From Combretum micranthum (lineage: Eukaryota; Streptophyta; Magnoliopsida; Myrtales; Combretaceae): a stretch of 64,000 bases of DNA. Below, in pieces: positions 21,505-34,135 of the stretch; position 1 is the first letter of the stretch; each line of letters starts with the position of its first letter. A program made the translations under genes and the position numbers. The notes beneath the pieces were generated by a model. It saw only the letters and a program-made list of their open reading frames with translations, was not told where the DNA came from and did no database searches. Location: positions 372,001 through 436,000 of the forward strand of contig JAMXBD010001046.1 in the NCBI GenBank assembly GCA_024138025.1. Reading direction: 5' to 3'.

Positions 21505-24500
21505 TGTAAACCCCGGGAATTCTCAGTAGCTAGAAAACCCCAGGAGTGGGAAACAAAACCCTAACCCAATCAGATTGAGTTTAGTAAATGTAGCCTAGGA
21601 ACCCTAAATCCGGCTTTCCTTCGGTTTCATAGTAAAATAAATATTATGGAGTAAATGAAAGTGAATTGTTGTTCCTAAGTACATTTCAAACCTTTGACAA
21701 TTTTAAATTCGGGAATTTTTCAATTCCGGGCCTTCCCGAGCCCAATTACGGAAAAGCGTGCCCCGGGCCACGGATTCAGAAAAATATTCCGGAATATTCA
21801 TTAGAACCGTAATTTTATAAGGATTCCAAAAATATCAATTTCATAATTTTTCGAGCTATAAAGATTACAGTTATAGCTTTTCCCGTGTTTTCGGAACAAC
21901 CGGTAAAGTAGATGTCTTGTCTACTATTCACAAGTACAACCTACACTACACACTACCCATACCCTATTCTTACATCCTTACAACTACTCATTTCAATTTT
22001 CTTTTCCAAGAAATTTTGTCTTTTAAATAATTATTACATTTATTTCATTTATTACATTTTCATTTACTAAATTACAAATTTCATTTTTTTCAAAACTCTC
22101 ACACACACACACACACACATGGCCGGCGCTCCCCCCCTCTTGTTCCCCCTCATTGTGATCAATTTTGCTATATTTTAATTAACTAAACCCTAAATCACTT
22201 GATATATATACTTATTTTTCTCTCTCTCTCTTCATTTTCTTCTCATTCAAAATTGGAAAAAGAGAAAACCTCTCTTCCTTTCTTCCCCTTGTGTGCCGAG
22301 CATCCCCCTCCCTCTCCCTCTTGCATTTTCAACTTCAAGCTTCTCCATTTCTATCTTAGATCCTCCATTGGTATGTGTATGTGAGCCTTGTTCTTCCTAT
22401 TCTTGTAATGGCAAAGGTATACCTTGTGTATTTCCTCATCAAAACCCTATGATGCTCATGCTAGGGATATGGAAATGCATGAACAAGGATGTCAAGCCAT
22501 CACAAGACATGGATCTTGTGTTTAAATGCATCTTGTTAAGATTTCATGTTGCTCATGCATATATAGTAATGACCTTGTATTTATATTGATGTTCATGCCA
22601 TGAGACTCATGTTATATACATCATATGTAGTAGATCTAAGGTTTAGACATCCACCACTTTATGTACATGCATGATCATAGGTTCATTTTTGTTTATGTGT
22701 TTTATTGATCATAAAAATGAGGTCTTGTTCATGTATAGAGATGCTAGATAGTATATCTCCACATATAGATGGCAAGAACATTGAAAAAGGAAAGACTTTG
22801 TTATATATGGAAAGTTGAAAATTCGGATGAAATGGAAACCCTACCCTAAAGACCTCCAAAATCATTTTTAAACTTATATTTCATAAGAAAAATGAAGGGT
22901 ATGTGTAATAGATATGTTGAAGGAATTATTTTCATAAGTTTAGATGAGTTTAGGCATGATAAAAATAAGGAAAACAAAAGGTGAAGTTAGGATGAAAAAT
23001 GTTGACTTTAAATGTGTAGTCAAATTCGTAACTTTGTGTAATGCCTATATAAACACTTAGTATTTGAGTCTAAAATGGATATTTTATAAGCTAGATGGAG
23101 TCCTTAGATGATGTATACATTGAAGCCCCAATTTTTAATGCATTAGACTAGATTTCCCTTAAGAAAAATGTAAGAAAAGAAAATTTGGAAAATTCGGATT
23201 TTTACAACTAGCTTATTTGAAAACATGTTTACCAAATGAAAAATGTGAAATTTTGTGCATGAATGGAGGCCATGACTATTATATACTTTGAGAACCTATT
23301 CTTAGCTAAATAATAAGTAGATTATAAGATTACAAACCAAAGAAACCCTAAGGAGTATAATGTGGGAGAATAACCTCTTAGATTTAGCCTTTATGAAACT
23401 TTCCCCAACACTTAGGAATTCCTAAAAGTTGATTACTACAAAAATCATCATGACCATGCACACATGGAGTTCATTACATAGCATACACATTTGTAGTTCA
23501 TTCCTAAATCCTTCATGCATAAATCACTCACTAGGAACATTTCTTATCAAAAGCAAAACACATTTTCAAAGTTGGATCAATTGCGGAACAGAACTGATCC
23601 CACTGTTCCGTGACCCTATGATTTTCAAAACTTGGATTTAATACTTGAATTAGATAGATCTTTCGAAGTAGATGAAGATCGATATAAAGTTTGCGAAATT
23701 CCGAGTTAAAATGACCAAGTTATGGCCGTTTTAAGTCGGAACTTCCAAATATAGCGAGAAATCCGAATTCAACTAGTCTAGATGTATAGTTTGATTTAAT
23801 TACATGGTGAGAATCTCATAGGGATTATTCTTGATTGGTAGGTGATTCCGAGCAGGACGACTCTCTACCACCCGATTATTACTATTAAGGAGTTTTGGTG
23901 ACCCATGGCCGAGTGAGTTACTTCCACTCTCAATTAATGCTTGTGAATGTAATGTAGTAGCATTAGTGATGTAGGCAAAGATAAAAGAAATTGTACAAGC
24001 ATGATGGGGTATGTGGGAATTATTTGTGTTGTGAATTGTTGATATGTGAAATGGAACTTAAAGCATATCGAAACCGGGTGTTAAGATATTGATTGTTTAT
24101 TTAGAATCATATGAAGAATGTCTGGGTATACTTGTTGGTCACCTAAAAGAATCGAATTAATGACTATTCGACTCCGACTATAACTGAGTTCATTCATGTC
24201 ACGATGGGGTTGGAGCATTTGCATTGGTTGGTTTTTCGTGACCCATAAAACGAATGTGAGGTTAATCGTGATCCATAAAACGAGCTTTTAATCAGTTGAC
24301 CGTGAGCTTAAACGGCGTCGTACCGCAGGAATCGTTAATCTGCTAACCCGGGATGGAGGGCGCAAGTCCATCCACATATGATTTCCGGTTGGTCATATGT
24401 TTGATGATTTCATTTGTATGGTGCATGCACTTGCTTGAATAATTACTTGTTTGAGTGATTGTATTTAATTGCGTTATGGAAGTATTACTCACTAAGCTAG

Positions 24501-24920
24501 TTAGCTTACGCCCCAATAGTGTTTATCTTTTGCAGCATGAGTTTATATGGCTTAGGCCAAGGCAAGCCACAGCGCAGGTACCGGAGATAGGAGTTTCCCA
24601 TAGAAGTTTGATTCATTTCTTTTGTATAGACTTCCATTGGAAACTAAGGACTCTGGATGACTGTAATAGACTGTTATTCTTTTGCGGGGGAATGCCCCTT
24701 AGATTTTGTAAACCTTAAAGATTTATGCGTTTTGATTTATTACCTATGGCTAATGAATGCCCTGTTAAACTGTTAAACTCCATTTGTTGAAGTATTCTAT
24801 TGTCGTAAGGGAACGCTTTACATCTACTTAAGACTCCTGAAGGCTCCGGTTAGGGAACTCGGGATTCTTACTTAGTATGTGGCGGACTGTTACGTTTAGG
24901 ATATCCTACGGGGCGTGACA
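21505..24920 (+). mobile_element. Solo LTR of the same large-LTR family, 3416 bp
   Basis: Starts TGTAAACCCCGGGAATT and ends CCTACGGGGCGTGACA. It is flanked by a perfect 5-bp duplication GAACA at 21500-21504 and 24921-24925. It matches the solo LTR at 11010-14502 in block order. It contains CT-rich and (ac)n tracts near 22100-22235. No internal retrotransposon domain is present. Small frames within (22199-22589, 23429-23641, 24455-24718) have no family resemblance. The element inserted into the CACTA transposon and then lost its body by LTR recombination. Confidence 0.92.
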
Positions 24921-24925
24921 GAACA

Positions 24926-27900
24926 ACTTCATTTCTTTATTACTAAATTAAGTAATATAGATAATAGAGTGCTAAAAAAAATAAAATAACCATAAAAATT
25001 TAAGGGTAAAAATTAATGTAGAAGATAACAACTTATAATTCTCCTCTCTCAAGTGGCTAGAATAATACTCCCAATTTTCACATATTAATGAAAAGCGCAA
25101 AAGTAAAAAACCCCACTTTACCCAAAAAAAAAAAAATCTTCTTATTCATTACAAATGATACCACCAACTGCTACCATCACTTCAGCTACCACCTACTGTT
25201 AAAAGCTTCCAGTAATTGCAACCATCCTCGGTTGCTATAATAACATTTGACTAAATTCAATATAGTAAAGATGAAACGAAAAATCTAAGGCTTCGATTGA
25301 GAGTAAACATTTTCCTGACTCGATTATGATGGTCAACAAGAGTGTCCGTCTATGAGATCATGGATGTTTTCTCAAAGCAACTAAAGTATAAATGGATGAT
25401 GGAATGGAGATTAAAAGGGAGTCCTTTTTACCTAATAAAAACTGGGCTTCTTTATGTTTCAATAAATTGATAAGCGAGAGCTGAGATTTGAAACTATATT
25501 GCTATATAACAACTTCATAAAAACACAAAATGACTCTTGAACATTCAATAAATGGTTGGTACCATTAATAATTTTCATAATATAGAAACGTTTTGGCAAT
25601 TTTACTACATTTGAGGTCCTGTTTAGAAAAAAAACAAAAATTAAATGGTTGGTCAAAGTCATGAATTTGAAGATCTATCAAATCAAAATGAATTCATGCC
25701 TTAGAAGTGATTTTAGTCATGGCAATTTACAACAAAACCAATAAACGTGGTCGATCTGAAGTTTTCACCATTATGACTACAATAATATAAGGAATAAGTG
25801 AAATTTAATTCTTAGTATTTTATATTTTTTATTTGAATATAAAATTTTACTTTTTTAAGTTTTCAATGTTTTTAGAAGTTTATTAAAAAAATGGTCTTTT
25901 ATAAGATCACTAGTTTTTTTTCCCAATAATTTTTACATGTGGCATAATATTATTAGTTAGAATTTATTAATTTAATTGAACATATTAATTAATTAACATA
26001 AGCCATATAACTTAATAAAAATAAATAAGCAAATCGAAAATTAGAAAAAAAATTTGCATCCATTTCTCTAGCGGAATGCAGAACATCTTCATGACCTTAA
26101 TTAAGGAAATGATCACGCTTGAGGTGGAATCTTGGCTAAATTGAATACAACCAAAGGGCATACATCCATGTCTGCCTTCTCATGGAAGAACTGAATAATG
26201 TAATATGGAGATAAGCTTCCATAGTCCTTGGGATCCAATAAATAACATTATAGAAACTACTGGAGAAAATGGAAAACAACTAGGTAATAGCAATTGGTGC
26301 CCAAAAAAAAATAATAATAAAGCATGTGTATTTAACGAAACATATAGGTAGAACATGCATAAAAGGCAAAGAATATTTTTCATGTACCAAATGATAAAGT
26401 CCAAAGGAAAGGGTTGCCAAGAAATGAGAAGAACATTAATTCATGACATCTAAATCACAATAATACCTATGGGCCTGAGCATCTACTTTCTGGGGCGGAA
26501 CTTCATGAACCTCAAAGCTAGCCCTATGCATAGTGGTTCGATGCACTTTAGTAGTGGCTAATGAATATTTTCCCAAATTCACTGCATACTGGGACTAGAA
26601 AACAAGCAGCAAAATAAACCAACAAATGTGTCACCACTATTAAATTTCAAAGATCATGCAAATTCAAAGATAGACAATATAAAATCATTCTATAAAATTT
26701 GCTTCAATCAAAACACCAGATCATTATACAGTCAAAGATGGTATGATGACCAAGGATATCGTGGTATGCATTACAAGAATAATTAGTGAAAAATCTTCCA
26801 TAAAACCTCAAATAAGAAAGTGTCTACACAAACTCAGGGAATCTCACATGCAGACGATGAAAAGTCTCCTTTCCTAATCTGTGTGCCTTCTCTGTTATCT
26901 TCAAGAAATAGAAAAGCTATATTAGCACATGGACTAGCACCAGCATTGTCCTGTGCACCACAATGACAATAAGCCTTTCTAACCAGCCATCATGAATGCA
27001 TCATTTAAAAATAAGATAGCATGAAAAATTTCAAAAACAATATCTCTGTTTAACCAAATTCATGATAGCTATCAAGTCAAGGAGGAAAAATTACCAAGAG
27101 GAGCAGTATAGAGATAAATTTTACTGACAAACAACTAAAGGCATTTTATTAGGTGGAATTATTTATAGAATCTATTCTTTATTGTGCTCTATTAAATGAA
27201 TAATCCCACATACTGCAAGCATAGTTACTGGTGAATAATACACATGTATTAATCTACTAAACTTTCTTTTATGCGTTTTTGCATACTCCTGATGTTTTAA
27301 TAGTTTACAAATATACTTCTATTATTTATTAAAAATTTATTAAGACCCATACTTGCACATATACCACATAAAAAAAAAAAAAAAAAACAATAACTCACTT
27401 GACATTGCTGGAGTAAGAACACCATCACCTACGACCACGAAAGGATTAAACAATACAACAATAAGGAGAGTAGTCTATTGCTTATTATGCTCCTCTAAGA
27501 ATATCTTCAGTCCAGAAAGTATCTAACCTGTGGTGAGCCATATTTGTTCGTGGAAAGCTCCTCATCAAATGCTTGTTGATTCGAAAGTAAACTAAATTTT
27601 CCATACTTGCACAGTAGTGAATAAACAGCAAATGTCCCACTTGAAGAACAACAGCTACCAAGTCAAAATCAAGGAAAAGCTTAATAAAAATCCTGAGGAT
27701 ATACTGACAAATGAGAGTAGAGTTAATTAGCAATATAAATTCGGTTTCCATATATCACAAATCTAGTCAAATTATGAAGTCAAAATATTTGTCAAAGGTA
27801 ATAACAGTCATTAAAACTAGATCCGTCCCCTAAGGATTTTTTATTTTTATTTGTGTGTGAAAACCATAATTCATCTACTAGAATTCACTTAATTCTCTAA

Positions 27901-28954
27901 TAACCATTTCTTAGGAAATCACAAAATTTTATCAACAAAAAAATGCCATCTCTTTTCCCCTATCAATATGACAGTAACATTTTACAATAGCAAGAAGCAT
28001 AGGAAAAAATGTTATTCGACATGATAGTGCAAATACGTATTCTTTAATTTATTTACACACAAAAAAAAATGAATCTGAAACCCCTGTACACATTTAATCA
28101 CAAATTAAACATGCAAGAAGAAGAAGAAGAAGATTGTATGACCTCTAATGTTGTGAGTATGGCAGGTGGGAACCCCCAATTTTCATGTTGCCGAGACCTT
28201 AAGAGGAGTTAGATGGATGCTTAAATACGAGTTGTAGTGTTTCGTAGTGATGAGGAATCCAAGTGCAGCAAAGTATGTCTATTCTTTGTTGGTTGTGAGG
28301 TGTTTGTTATCATAATGGAAGCTCCTAGATGTTGCTCCGATAGGGGAGCGTCATGGTATTTCTCAAACAGGGGCTGGTGGTGGTCTAATTGAAAAGGGAT
28401 TGGAATGGCAGATGCTAAGGTTTCATTTGGGGGTTTCTACACATATGTCGTTGGTGGCTGTCGATAGTTATTGTGAGATCGGGAAACAAAATAAAGGAAG
28501 TCATGAGCTGCTGTTATGGTGGCCATTTCAATGTTGATGGGTGATTTTTTTCCTTTTCTTCGTTAAGGTGGTCCAGTCAAGAGAGAGGAAGAAGGAAAAG
28601 GAGAAGAAGTGAATAAAAAGGAGAAGGAAGAAAGGATAAGGGAGGGCCGGCCACAAATTAGGAGGGAGGCGTGCAGTGGTAGACTAAGATTAGATCTAGG
28701 GTTTCACTCGTTTGTTGAAGGGAAGTTTGGATCGATCAAAAGAAAAAGGCAGAGGGAGTTTTGAGAAAGTGGAATGTCATAGAGACAGAGATGTAGTGAA
28801 TTACCCTACAAGGTTTAATTTCCAAAGTGTGGTGGGATTTTGAGAAATATTTAAAGTCTTTTAATTTAATTTTCATATCTTAATTTTTAAATAATGTAAT
28901 AAAATTAAAATTGGTTAGTACTAACTATTTATTTGATTTATTTATTTAACAAAT
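24926..28954. other. CACTA interior, right part; possible minus-strand exons
   Basis: No recognisable transposase. On the minus strand two stretches read openly next to plausible splice sites: about 26845-26915, 'ITEKAHRLGKETFHRLHVRF' after an ag acceptor, ending in TAG; and about 26470-26595, which includes 'SLATTKVHRTTMHRASFEV'. The GC-richer block 28140-28800, read on the minus strand, has a pyrimidine-rich leader with gaaaccctag and resembles a plant promoter/5' UTR. Together with 19019-19249 these suggest one rightward-starting, minus-strand gene, now decayed. A GAA tract is at about 28117-28132 and an A tract at 27369-27387. Confidence 0.35.
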
Positions 28955-29143
28955 ATGATTGGTCACGTTTACAATTAATAAAAAATTACAAATTAAATCA
29001 GAGGTTCGTATAATTTAAAATTGTATATAAACGTTACCAATTATAAATTTTAGTTAATGTTTAATAGACATTACTAAATCATAATGAAATGGCGACGTTT
29101 GCATAATATGCACACGTCGCCCTATGTCAAAATTCTTGTAGTG
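28955..29143. repeat. CACTA right subterminal region and terminus
   Basis: Contains motif copies matching the left side: tcacgtttacaatt at about 28963, aacgttacc at about 29031, and gcgacgtttgcataatatgc at about 29092 with cacacgtcgcc after it. It ends aattcttgtagtg, the complement of CACTACAAGAATT. Shorter and sparser than the left array. Confidence 0.75.
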
Positions 29144-29146
29144 TAC

Positions 29147-30152
29147 CACAATCAATTGTATTCCGATGCTTAATGGTAGTAATTTTAAAACTTGGAAAAA
29201 TAAGGTGACTATGGTCTTGGGATGCATGGATTTAGACCTTGCATTGAGAAAGCAACCTCCTGCACCTCTTACAGATCAAAGCTCTTCCGAGGATAGGAAG
29301 AGTTTTGAGAGGTGGGATCGCTCTAATCGCATGAGTCTTATGATAATGAAAAATGCTATCCCAGAGACATTTCTGGACACTATGTCTGAGGAAACTAATG
29401 CCAAAAGCTTCCTTAATACCCTTGAAGAGCGCTTTGCCAAAAGTGATAAGGCAGAGACAATTGCATCTTTAAGAAAACTTGTCTCTATGAGGTATAAGAG
29501 TAATGGGAACATAAGGGAGTACATCTTAGAAATGTTTCATCTTGCTGGAAAATTGAAATCACTAAAGATAGAGCTTTTGGAAGATTTGCTCGTTCATTTA
29601 GTGTTGATTTCACTTCCTCCGCAATTTGGACAGTTTGAGGTGAGCTATAATTGTCAAAAGGACAAATGGACATTTAATGAACTCATCTCTCACTTAGTGG
29701 AAGAGGAAGATAAGATAAAACAACATAAGATTGAGAGTGCTCATTTGGCATCAACCTCTTCAGGCCATGGTAAAAAGAGGAAAGGTAAGGAGATTGTGGT
29801 GTCACAAGCACAAAAGAAGCATAAGGACATGTCCAAAGGACGTACAGAAAAGAAATGCTTCTTTTGTAAGGACACTTCTCATATGAAGAAAGACTGCACT
29901 AAGTATCACACTTGGCGTGTGAAGAAAGGTATGTCTTTCGCTCTTGTTTGTACTGAAGTTAATATGGTTTCAGTTCCAAGGTATACTTGGTGGTTGGATT
30001 CTGGTGCAACAACTCACATAAGTATATCTATGCAGGGTTGCCTGAACTGCCGAAAACCCAATAATGATGAGAAATTCATATACATGGGGGCTGGAAATGG
30101 TGGAAGTTCAAGGCATAGGGACTTTTTTGTTGTTATCTACTGGTTTTTATAG
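29147..30152 (+). pseudogene. Copia gag and start of protease
   Basis: Continues the gag frame begun before 18022. From 29166 it is open for 328 codons. Residues 4-12 'GSNFKTWKN' are the gag_pre motif. The UBN2-type core includes 'SLRKLVSMRYKSNGNIREYI'. A CCHC zinc knuckle 'CFFCKDTSHMKKDC' starts near residue 231 and binds the RNA genome. The protease active site 'LDSGATTHIS' lies near residue 278. Soon after it, near 30095, the reading frame slips, giving a premature stop at 30150-30152; the expected protease sequence continues in a second frame and then a third. Gag itself is open, but its N-terminus is separated by the CACTA element. Confidence 0.9.
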
Positions 30153-30211
30153 AATTAAACAACACATTTATTATACCATCTTTTAGACGGAATTTAGTTT
30201 CAGTTTCTGTA

Positions 30212-33200
30212 TTGGACAAAGAAGGATTTATTTGTTCATTTGGACATAGAAAATGTAATGTTTATTTTAATTCTATGCTTATTGGAACTAGTACTTTATC
30301 TGATTATGACAATCTTTATTTACTTGATACAATATCTTCCTATGGTGAGTCCCACAATGTTGAAACCAAAGGCACTAAACGCAAATTTTCAAATGAAAAT
30401 TCTTTCTCTTTATGGCACAAACGTTTGGGTCATATCTCTAAACAGAGAATTGATAGGCTTGTGTCGGAAGGGATTATTGAAAAGTTTGATCATTTGGATT
30501 ATGATACTTGTGTTGAGTGCATTAAGGGTAAAATTACAAAAAACAAAGAGAAAAGAGAGAGAGAGAGAGTTAAAGATGTCTTAGAACTGATACATACGGA
30601 TATTTGTGGGCCATTTCCTACAGCTTCATGGAATGGTCAACAATACTTTATCACGTTCATTGACGATTATTCTCGATATGGCTACCTATATTTAATTCAT
30701 GAGAAGTCACAAGCATTGGACGTTTTCAAGTCATTCAAGGCCGAAGTTGAAAATCAACTTGGTAAGACTATTAAGTCCATTAGATCTGATCGTGGTGGTG
30801 AATACTACGGTAGATATGATGGATCAGGTGAGCAACGTCCAGGTCCTTTTGCTCGTTTCTTAGAAGAGTGTGGGATTGTCCCTCAATACACTATGCCAGG
30901 TTCTCCAAACATGAATGGTGTAGCAGAGAGACGTAATAGAACCCTTAAGGATATGGTAAGAAGTATGATTTCTCGTACAACTTTACCTCACTCTCTATGG
31001 GGTGATGCATTAAAGACCGCAGTCTATATCCTTAATAGAGTTCCTACAAAAGCTATAAATAAAACCCCTTATGAGTTATGGACTGGTAAGAAACCAGTCT
31101 TAAAGCACTTACGAGTTTGGGGATGTCCAGCTGAGGCAAGGCCTTATAGGCCAAATGAAAAGAAACTGGATGCAAGAACTATTAGTAGTTATTTTGTGGG
31201 ATATGCAGAAAGATCACGAGGGTATAAATTCTACAATCCCAAAACAAGAACATTTTTTGAGACGGGAATTGCCCGATTCTTTGAGGATGTTGAGTTTGGA
31301 GGGGAAGATAAGGATAATAACTTTGTTTTTGAAGAGGATTCAATAAATTTTCCTCTCTATACAGGTACTGTTGATAATGATCAGGTTGTCATACCTAACG
31401 TTATTCAACAACAACATCAAGATCCATTACAAGATAATGATGTTGAACTTCCTACTCATCAAGATCAACAGGCATTACCTGTAGATCATCCAGTAGTTCC
31501 TCAACAGATTATTTATGAGGAGCATCAAGATCAAACTCAACAACCTCAAATTCAAAATGAGTTAGAGCCTTTAAGAAGATCTACTAGAGTAAAGAGAAGT
31601 ACATTTTCAGATGATTATGTATATCTCATAGAGAATGAAGAACATGTTGACTTAATGGGAGATGATCCAATCACTTTTCATGAAGCAATTGAAAGTTCTA
31701 ATTCTCATAAGTGGATAAATGCCATGAGTGAAGAAATGCAATCCATGAAAGACAATGACGTTTGGGATCTTGTTTTATTGCCAGAAGGTGTGAAACCAAT
31801 TGGTTGTAAATGGGTATTTAAGACCAAAAGGGATTCACAAGGCAATATAGAAAGATATAAGGCTCGTCTTGTCGCTAAAGGATTCACTCAAAAGGAAGGC
31901 ATTGACTATAAAGAGACTTTCTCTCCGGTTTCATCGAAAGACTCTTTTAGGACTATTATGGCTCTTGTGGCGCATTTTGATCTTGAGCTACATCAGATGG
32001 ATGTCAAAACTGCTTTTCTCAATGGAGACATTGAGGAAACTATTTATATGAAACAACCAGAAGGGTTGGCTTCCGAGGAAACTAGCAAATTGGTTTGTAA
32101 ACTTAAGAAATCCATTTATGGGCTCAAGCAAGCTTCTCGTCAATGGTATTTGAAATTTCATCAAGTTGTTCTCTCATTTGGTTTTGAAGTGAACACTGTT
32201 GAAGATTGTGTATACCATAAATTCAGTGGGAGTAGATTCATATTTTTGGTCTTATATGTGGATGATATTTTGCTTGCTAGTAGCGATGTAGAATTGCTTC
32301 GGGAAACCAAGAAATTTTTATCAAATAAATTTGAAATGAAAGATCTTGGTGAAGCATCCTTCGTATTAGGGATCCAAATCCATCGTGATCGTTCACGGGG
32401 AGTTTTAGGATTATCACAGAAGGGTTATATTGAAAAGGTATTACAACGCTTTGGCATGCAAAATTGTAAACCTCATGACACCCCTGTGTCTAAAGGAGAT
32501 AAGTTCAGTTTGAAACAGTGTCCAAGAAATGATTTGGAATCCAAGTTTATGCAGAATATTCCTTACGCTTCAGCAGTAGGGAGTTTGATGTATGCACAGG
32601 TCTGTACACGACCTGATCTTGCATACATTGTTGGAATGCTTGGCAGATATCAAAGTAATCCGGGAAGAGAACATTGGATTGCAGCCAAAAGAGTCTTTAG
32701 ATATTTACAAAATACTAAGGATTATATGCTCACATATAGAAGGTCGGATAAACTTGAGATCATAGGGTTTTCTGATTCCGACTTTGCTGGATGTCAAGAT
32801 AGTCGAAAATCAACATCTGGTTATGTATTTCTATTAGCTGGAGGTGCAATTTCTTGGAAGAGTGCTAAGCAGACACTTGTTGCATCGTCCACTATGGAAG
32901 CTGAATTTGTTGCTTGTTATGAGGCATCCAATCATGCTATATGGCTGCGTAACTTCATTACAAAACTGCGAGTAGTCGATGGCATTGAAAGGCCACTCAA
33001 GCTGTATTGTGACAATCGAGCAACAGTCTTGTATTCAAATAACAACAGGAGCTCTTCTAGATCTAAACATATAGATATTAAGTTCCTTGTTGTGAAAGAA
33101 AGAGTTCAGAGTGGTTTTATTAGCATTGAGCTAATAGGAACAAACTCCATGCTAGCGGATCCATTCACTAAGGCATTGACACCTTCGGCCTTTCATGAGC

Positions 33201-33241
33201 ATGTTGCTCACATGGGTGTCGTTACATTTGATACAGTTTAA
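30212..33241 (+). CDS. Copia pol: integrase, reverse transcriptase, RNase H (1009 codons)
   Basis: Uninterrupted from about 30212 to TAA; the real product would begin upstream in gag-protease, and the first in-track start is arbitrary. Domains in order: gag-pre-integrase zinc finger with '[10 protein letters not shown]' near residue 66; integrase with catalytic Asp in 'IHTDICGP' (about 130), Asp in 'SDRGGEYY' (about 193) and Glu in '[10 protein letters not shown]' (about 238), a longer Asp-Glu spacing than the usual 35 owing to an insertion after GGEYY; reverse transcriptase with '[12 protein letters not shown]' (about 594) and '[10 protein letters not shown]' (about 681); RNase H with 'SDSDFAGC' and 'ASSTMEAEF', ending near 'ADPFTKAL'. 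All catalytic residues are kept, consistent with recent insertion. The split protease region before it prevents a normal polyprotein. Confidence 0.93.
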   Translation: MDKEGFICSFGHRKCNVYFNSMLIGTSTLSDYDNLYLLDTISSYGESHNVETKGTKRKFSNENSFSLWHKRLGHISKQRIDRLVSEGIIEKFDHLDYDTCVECIKGKITKNKEKRERERVKDVLELIHTDICGPFPTASWNGQQYFITFIDDYSRYGYLYLIHEKSQALDVFKSFKAEVENQLGKTIKSIRSDRGGEYYGRYDGSGEQRPGPFARFLEECGIVPQYTMPGSPNMNGVAERRNRTLKDMVRSMISRTTLPHSLWGDALKTAVYILNRVPTKAINKTPYELWTGKKPVLKHLRVWGCPAEARPYRPNEKKLDARTISSYFVGYAERSRGYKFYNPKTRTFFETGIARFFEDVEFGGEDKDNNFVFEEDSINFPLYTGTVDNDQVVIPNVIQQQHQDPLQDNDVELPTHQDQQALPVDHPVVPQQIIYEEHQDQTQQPQIQNELEPLRRSTRVKRSTFSDDYVYLIENEEHVDLMGDDPITFHEAIESSNSHKWINAMSEEMQSMKDNDVWDLVLLPEGVKPIGCKWVFKTKRDSQGNIERYKARLVAKGFTQKEGIDYKETFSPVSSKDSFRTIMALVAHFDLELHQMDVKTAFLNGDIEETIYMKQPEGLASEETSKLVCKLKKSIYGLKQASRQWYLKFHQVVLSFGFEVNTVEDCVYHKFSGSRFIFLVLYVDDILLASSDVELLRETKKFLSNKFEMKDLGEASFVLGIQIHRDRSRGVLGLSQKGYIEKVLQRFGMQNCKPHDTPVSKGDKFSLKQCPRNDLESKFMQNIPYASAVGSLMYAQVCTRPDLAYIVGMLGRYQSNPGREHWIAAKRVFRYLQNTKDYMLTYRRSDKLEIIGFSDSDFAGCQDSRKSTSGYVFLLAGGAISWKSAKQTLVASSTMEAEFVACYEASNHAIWLRNFITKLRVVDGIERPLKLYCDNRATVLYSNNNRSSSRSKHIDIKFLVVKERVQSGFISIELIGTNSMLADPFTKALTPSAFHEHVAHMGVVTFDTV

Positions 33242-33633
33242 TTTAGTGGGAGTTTTGTGTCATATGTTATGTATTTGATATCATGATATTATTTGGTTTC
33301 ATAATAAAGTATCAATTTGATTTACTCTGAATTCTGATCTCATTTGGTTAAGGTTGGACCAGTTGGAAATAGGCATGTGTATATATCACATTACATGTAA
33401 TTTCCATGCTACACATCCATACTTAATCTATGTCATTTAGTCAAGTTGATGTATGAGATTATTGTGGGTTTAGTTGCGAAATGACAACGACTGCTTCTTT
33501 AGTCCTTACGTTAATAAGTCTAATGGACGAGATTGTTTCAGATGATTTATCTTTATTTTTTGTGCACATTTAGTAATGGTGATTTGTATATGATCAAAGG
33601 TTTCTATAATATGAGCACATGGTTGTGCAATCC

Positions 33634-33645
33634 AAGTGGGAGATT
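33634..33645 (+). promoter_or_regulatory. Polypurine tract of the young copia
   Basis: aagtgggagatt lies directly before the 3' LTR and would prime plus-strand DNA synthesis. The preceding 390 bases after the pol stop are AT-rich and non-coding. Confidence 0.8.
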
Positions 33646-34130
33646 TGTTAGAATTTGGATTGTACACTATGTGCATACATATTTATAAATACATATGGAC
33701 ATGTAGACGTACATGTATTGTGGCTAATAATTATATACATATTACTATTATAAAGTTTAAGGACCTAATAAAGTGATATAATTTTATGTAATGGTCCATA
33801 TCATCTAAAATATAAAGTGTGGTGTTAATATATGTGTAGAATTCCTGAAGTGTAAATTATCAATTAATGATGGGCACATTGGTAATTTCACACATAAAGA
33901 TTTATTATAAATAGGGTGTGGTTCCTAATTGATGTATCAATTCTTTCTTTCTAAATTCCCATCTGTCAAAAGAAAAACCTAAGGAGATACAATCAATTAG
34001 AAGATCATCTTCCTAATTCTTCAATTAATCATGAATTCTGGTACGTTTCCGCATCTTTTCTTGTTATCAAATAATTTCTAGACAGGATTCGGTTCTTGGG
34101 TTAATTAATTAATTAATATTAATTCTATCA
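33646..34130 (+). repeat. 3' LTR of the young copia element
   Basis: 485 bp, identical in length to the 5' LTR and different at five sites, all transitions. Followed by AAATC (34131-34135), the right copy of the target duplication. Confidence 0.95.
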
Positions 34131-34135
34131 AAATC

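Larger units (their letters stand above)
18025..29143. mobile_element. CACTA (En/Spm) DNA transposon, 11.1 kb including a nested solo LTR
   Basis: Starts CACTACAACAAAATGAGCC and ends with the complement of CACTACAAGAATTTTGACA, the hallmark CACTA termini. A 3-bp target duplication TAC lies at 18022-18024 and 29144-29146. Removing element plus one TAC restores the copia gag reading frame. Subterminal regions carry many copies of a motif close to aacgtttacacgtggc. The solo LTR 21505-24920 (plus its 5-bp duplication) is nested inside, leaving about 7.7 kb of CACTA sequence. I found no TNP2-type transposase (DDE/tnp2 domain) on either strand, so it is probably non-autonomous, perhaps with remnants of minus-strand exons. 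Confidence 0.92.
16287..34130 (+). mobile_element. Young Ty1/copia retrotransposon, 17.8 kb including a nested CACTA element
   Basis: Complete ends: LTRs 16287-16771 and 33646-34130, both 485 bp, TG...CA. A perfect 5-bp target duplication AAATC lies at 16282-16286 and 34131-34135. The primer binding site is at 16774 and the purine tract at about 33634-33643. The LTRs differ at only five positions, all transitions, about 1%. Domain order gag, protease, integrase, RT, RNase H defines copia. Without the CACTA insertion (18025-29143 plus one TAC) it is about 6.7 kb. It is dead twice over: the CACTA element interrupts the start of gag, and the protease region has frameshifts, though the 1009-codon pol frame is open. 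Confidence 0.95.

Noticed and set aside
22140..22600. Overlapping open frames (22199-22384, 22293-22589) as genes
   Set aside because: They lie inside a solo LTR, start in CT-rich low-complexity sequence and have no conserved motifs.
18025..29143. Helitron or MULE as the element inside the copia
   Set aside because: CACTA termini and a 3-bp TAC duplication that restores the gag frame identify the superfamily.
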